This document shows positions 63,260 to 64,000 of a stretch of DNA of 64,000 nt, piece after piece. The position numbers and the translations under genes are program-made. The notes under the pieces were generated by a model, which was not told the DNA's origin, did not search any database, and was given only the letters and a program-made list of their open reading frames with translations. Where the stretch lies: NCBI GenBank assembly GCA_922989275.2, contig OV277871.1:25678693-25742692 (forward strand), given 5' to 3'. How positions within the stretch are numbered: position 1 is the first letter of the stretch; each line of letters starts with the position of its first letter. This DNA is from Gari tellinella (Eukaryota; Mollusca; Bivalvia; Cardiida; Psammobiidae).

Positions 63260-64000
63260 AGGTTATTGACATTCATATGCTATTAGTGTGCTAATGTTCT
63301 TTATATGGTTAATACACATACTTAATATATCATTTAATAGTCATGTTATATCTGAATTATTGTCAAGTGTTATTGTTTTATTAATTTTATTATTTTTTAA
63401 AGACATACAGTGTTAGGCTAGTAGGTAATTACCTATGCTTATCAGTCTCATGTTAAGTGACTGCGCATTAGCCCATTTCTGTTAAAAAGTTTTATTCATG
63501 GAGTAATGGGTTAAGACAGTTTCAGTTATATTTAAACTTGAAGATATTTTCTGCATAAAGCAGCCATCTGCCTTTATATGGCTGAATATTCATGTATAAA
63601 ACTGTGCCCACCTTGAGACTCCATCACTATATTCTGTTGGCTAATAAAATTTGGATTTTTTCCTGGATAAGAGTGTAGTTGTATGTCACACAAATCCTTT
63701 AATAAACAATGCAGACCCTGGTCATTGCTGTCTGATCTGAATCTACACTGTTTTTAAAAGCATCACTATATACTTTTAGCGGGAAACTGGTTAAAAATCT
63801 GAAAACCCCCACTGATATTAATCACTGAGAGTAATGATTGACTTAGCTTTGGTTGTTGGCGCTTTAAACTTTCATTACTTGTAGCCGTCTTATTTGGCAA
63901 TGAATGGTAGTGGCAATCACATTGAACTGGATGGGATCTTGGCATAAAGATAATTAACACTCATGTCTGCTTCTGACAGACTGGTGACATGAAATTTTAC
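63260..64000. other. unclassified end of window
   Basis: It holds an FB-A right end (GTTTTATTCATGGAGTAATG then GGTTAA, about 63488-63514) and a worn CAAACAG-type hairpin at 63700-63760. No exon. Confidence 0.5.

Noticed and set aside
34571..64000. A nested gene inside the large intron (vertebrates have HTR2B within PSMD1)
   Set aside because: No seven-helix receptor frame, and no frame longer than about 125 codons with protein-like content, on either strand.

Overview
This is invertebrate animal DNA, most likely from a bivalve mollusc (clam-like). The evidence is AT-rich intronic sequence, canonical GT-AG introns, tRNA-derived SINEs, and a very dense load of small palindromic transposons. 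It also carries the GCTCACCTG-type dispersed repeat that I associate with bivalve genomes. The species call is an inference.

One gene dominates. On the + strand, 3158-34570 holds the first 21 coding exons of the 26S proteasome base subunit PSMD1/Rpn2. I assembled them by hand from splice sites. They keep one open frame of about 645 codons (1937 nt from the ATG at 3164), matching human PSMD1 from its N terminus to the sixth or seventh PC repeat. The remaining third of the protein (about 300 residues) is not in the window, so intron 21 is longer than 29.4 kb. A possible terminal exon and 3' UTR of an unidentified upstream + strand gene occupies 1 to about 1330.

Almost everything else is repeats. 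The introns carry many copies of short foldback (MITE-like) elements. FB-A, FB-C and FB-D have TTAACCC-type ends and TTAA targets. FB-B and several longer relatives have CAGT...ACTG ends and TA targets. Family F has CAGGGCTCC ends, with 6-bp target duplications at some copies. There are also palindromic families H, I, K and M, about 1-kb 'G' repeats starting AGCTCACCTG, SINEs, a reverse-transcriptase remnant, an 817-bp element at 25730, and a Harbinger-like element at 49062-50325 full of short subterminal repeats. Nested insertions are common, and several give clean before/after evidence of the target site.

The most interesting pattern is modular. Two internal palindromic cores recur inside elements whose ends and target sites belong to different classes. 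One is a GCTTAAAGCA...AGTAAA.CAGAA core; the other is a CAAACAG...GATCAGA core. A second point of interest is exon 9 of PSMD1. It is preceded by a tandem array of near-copies of its own 3' splice site and followed within about 10 bp by a transposon end. All coordinates for repeats are read by eye, and ends may be off by a few to a few tens of bases.
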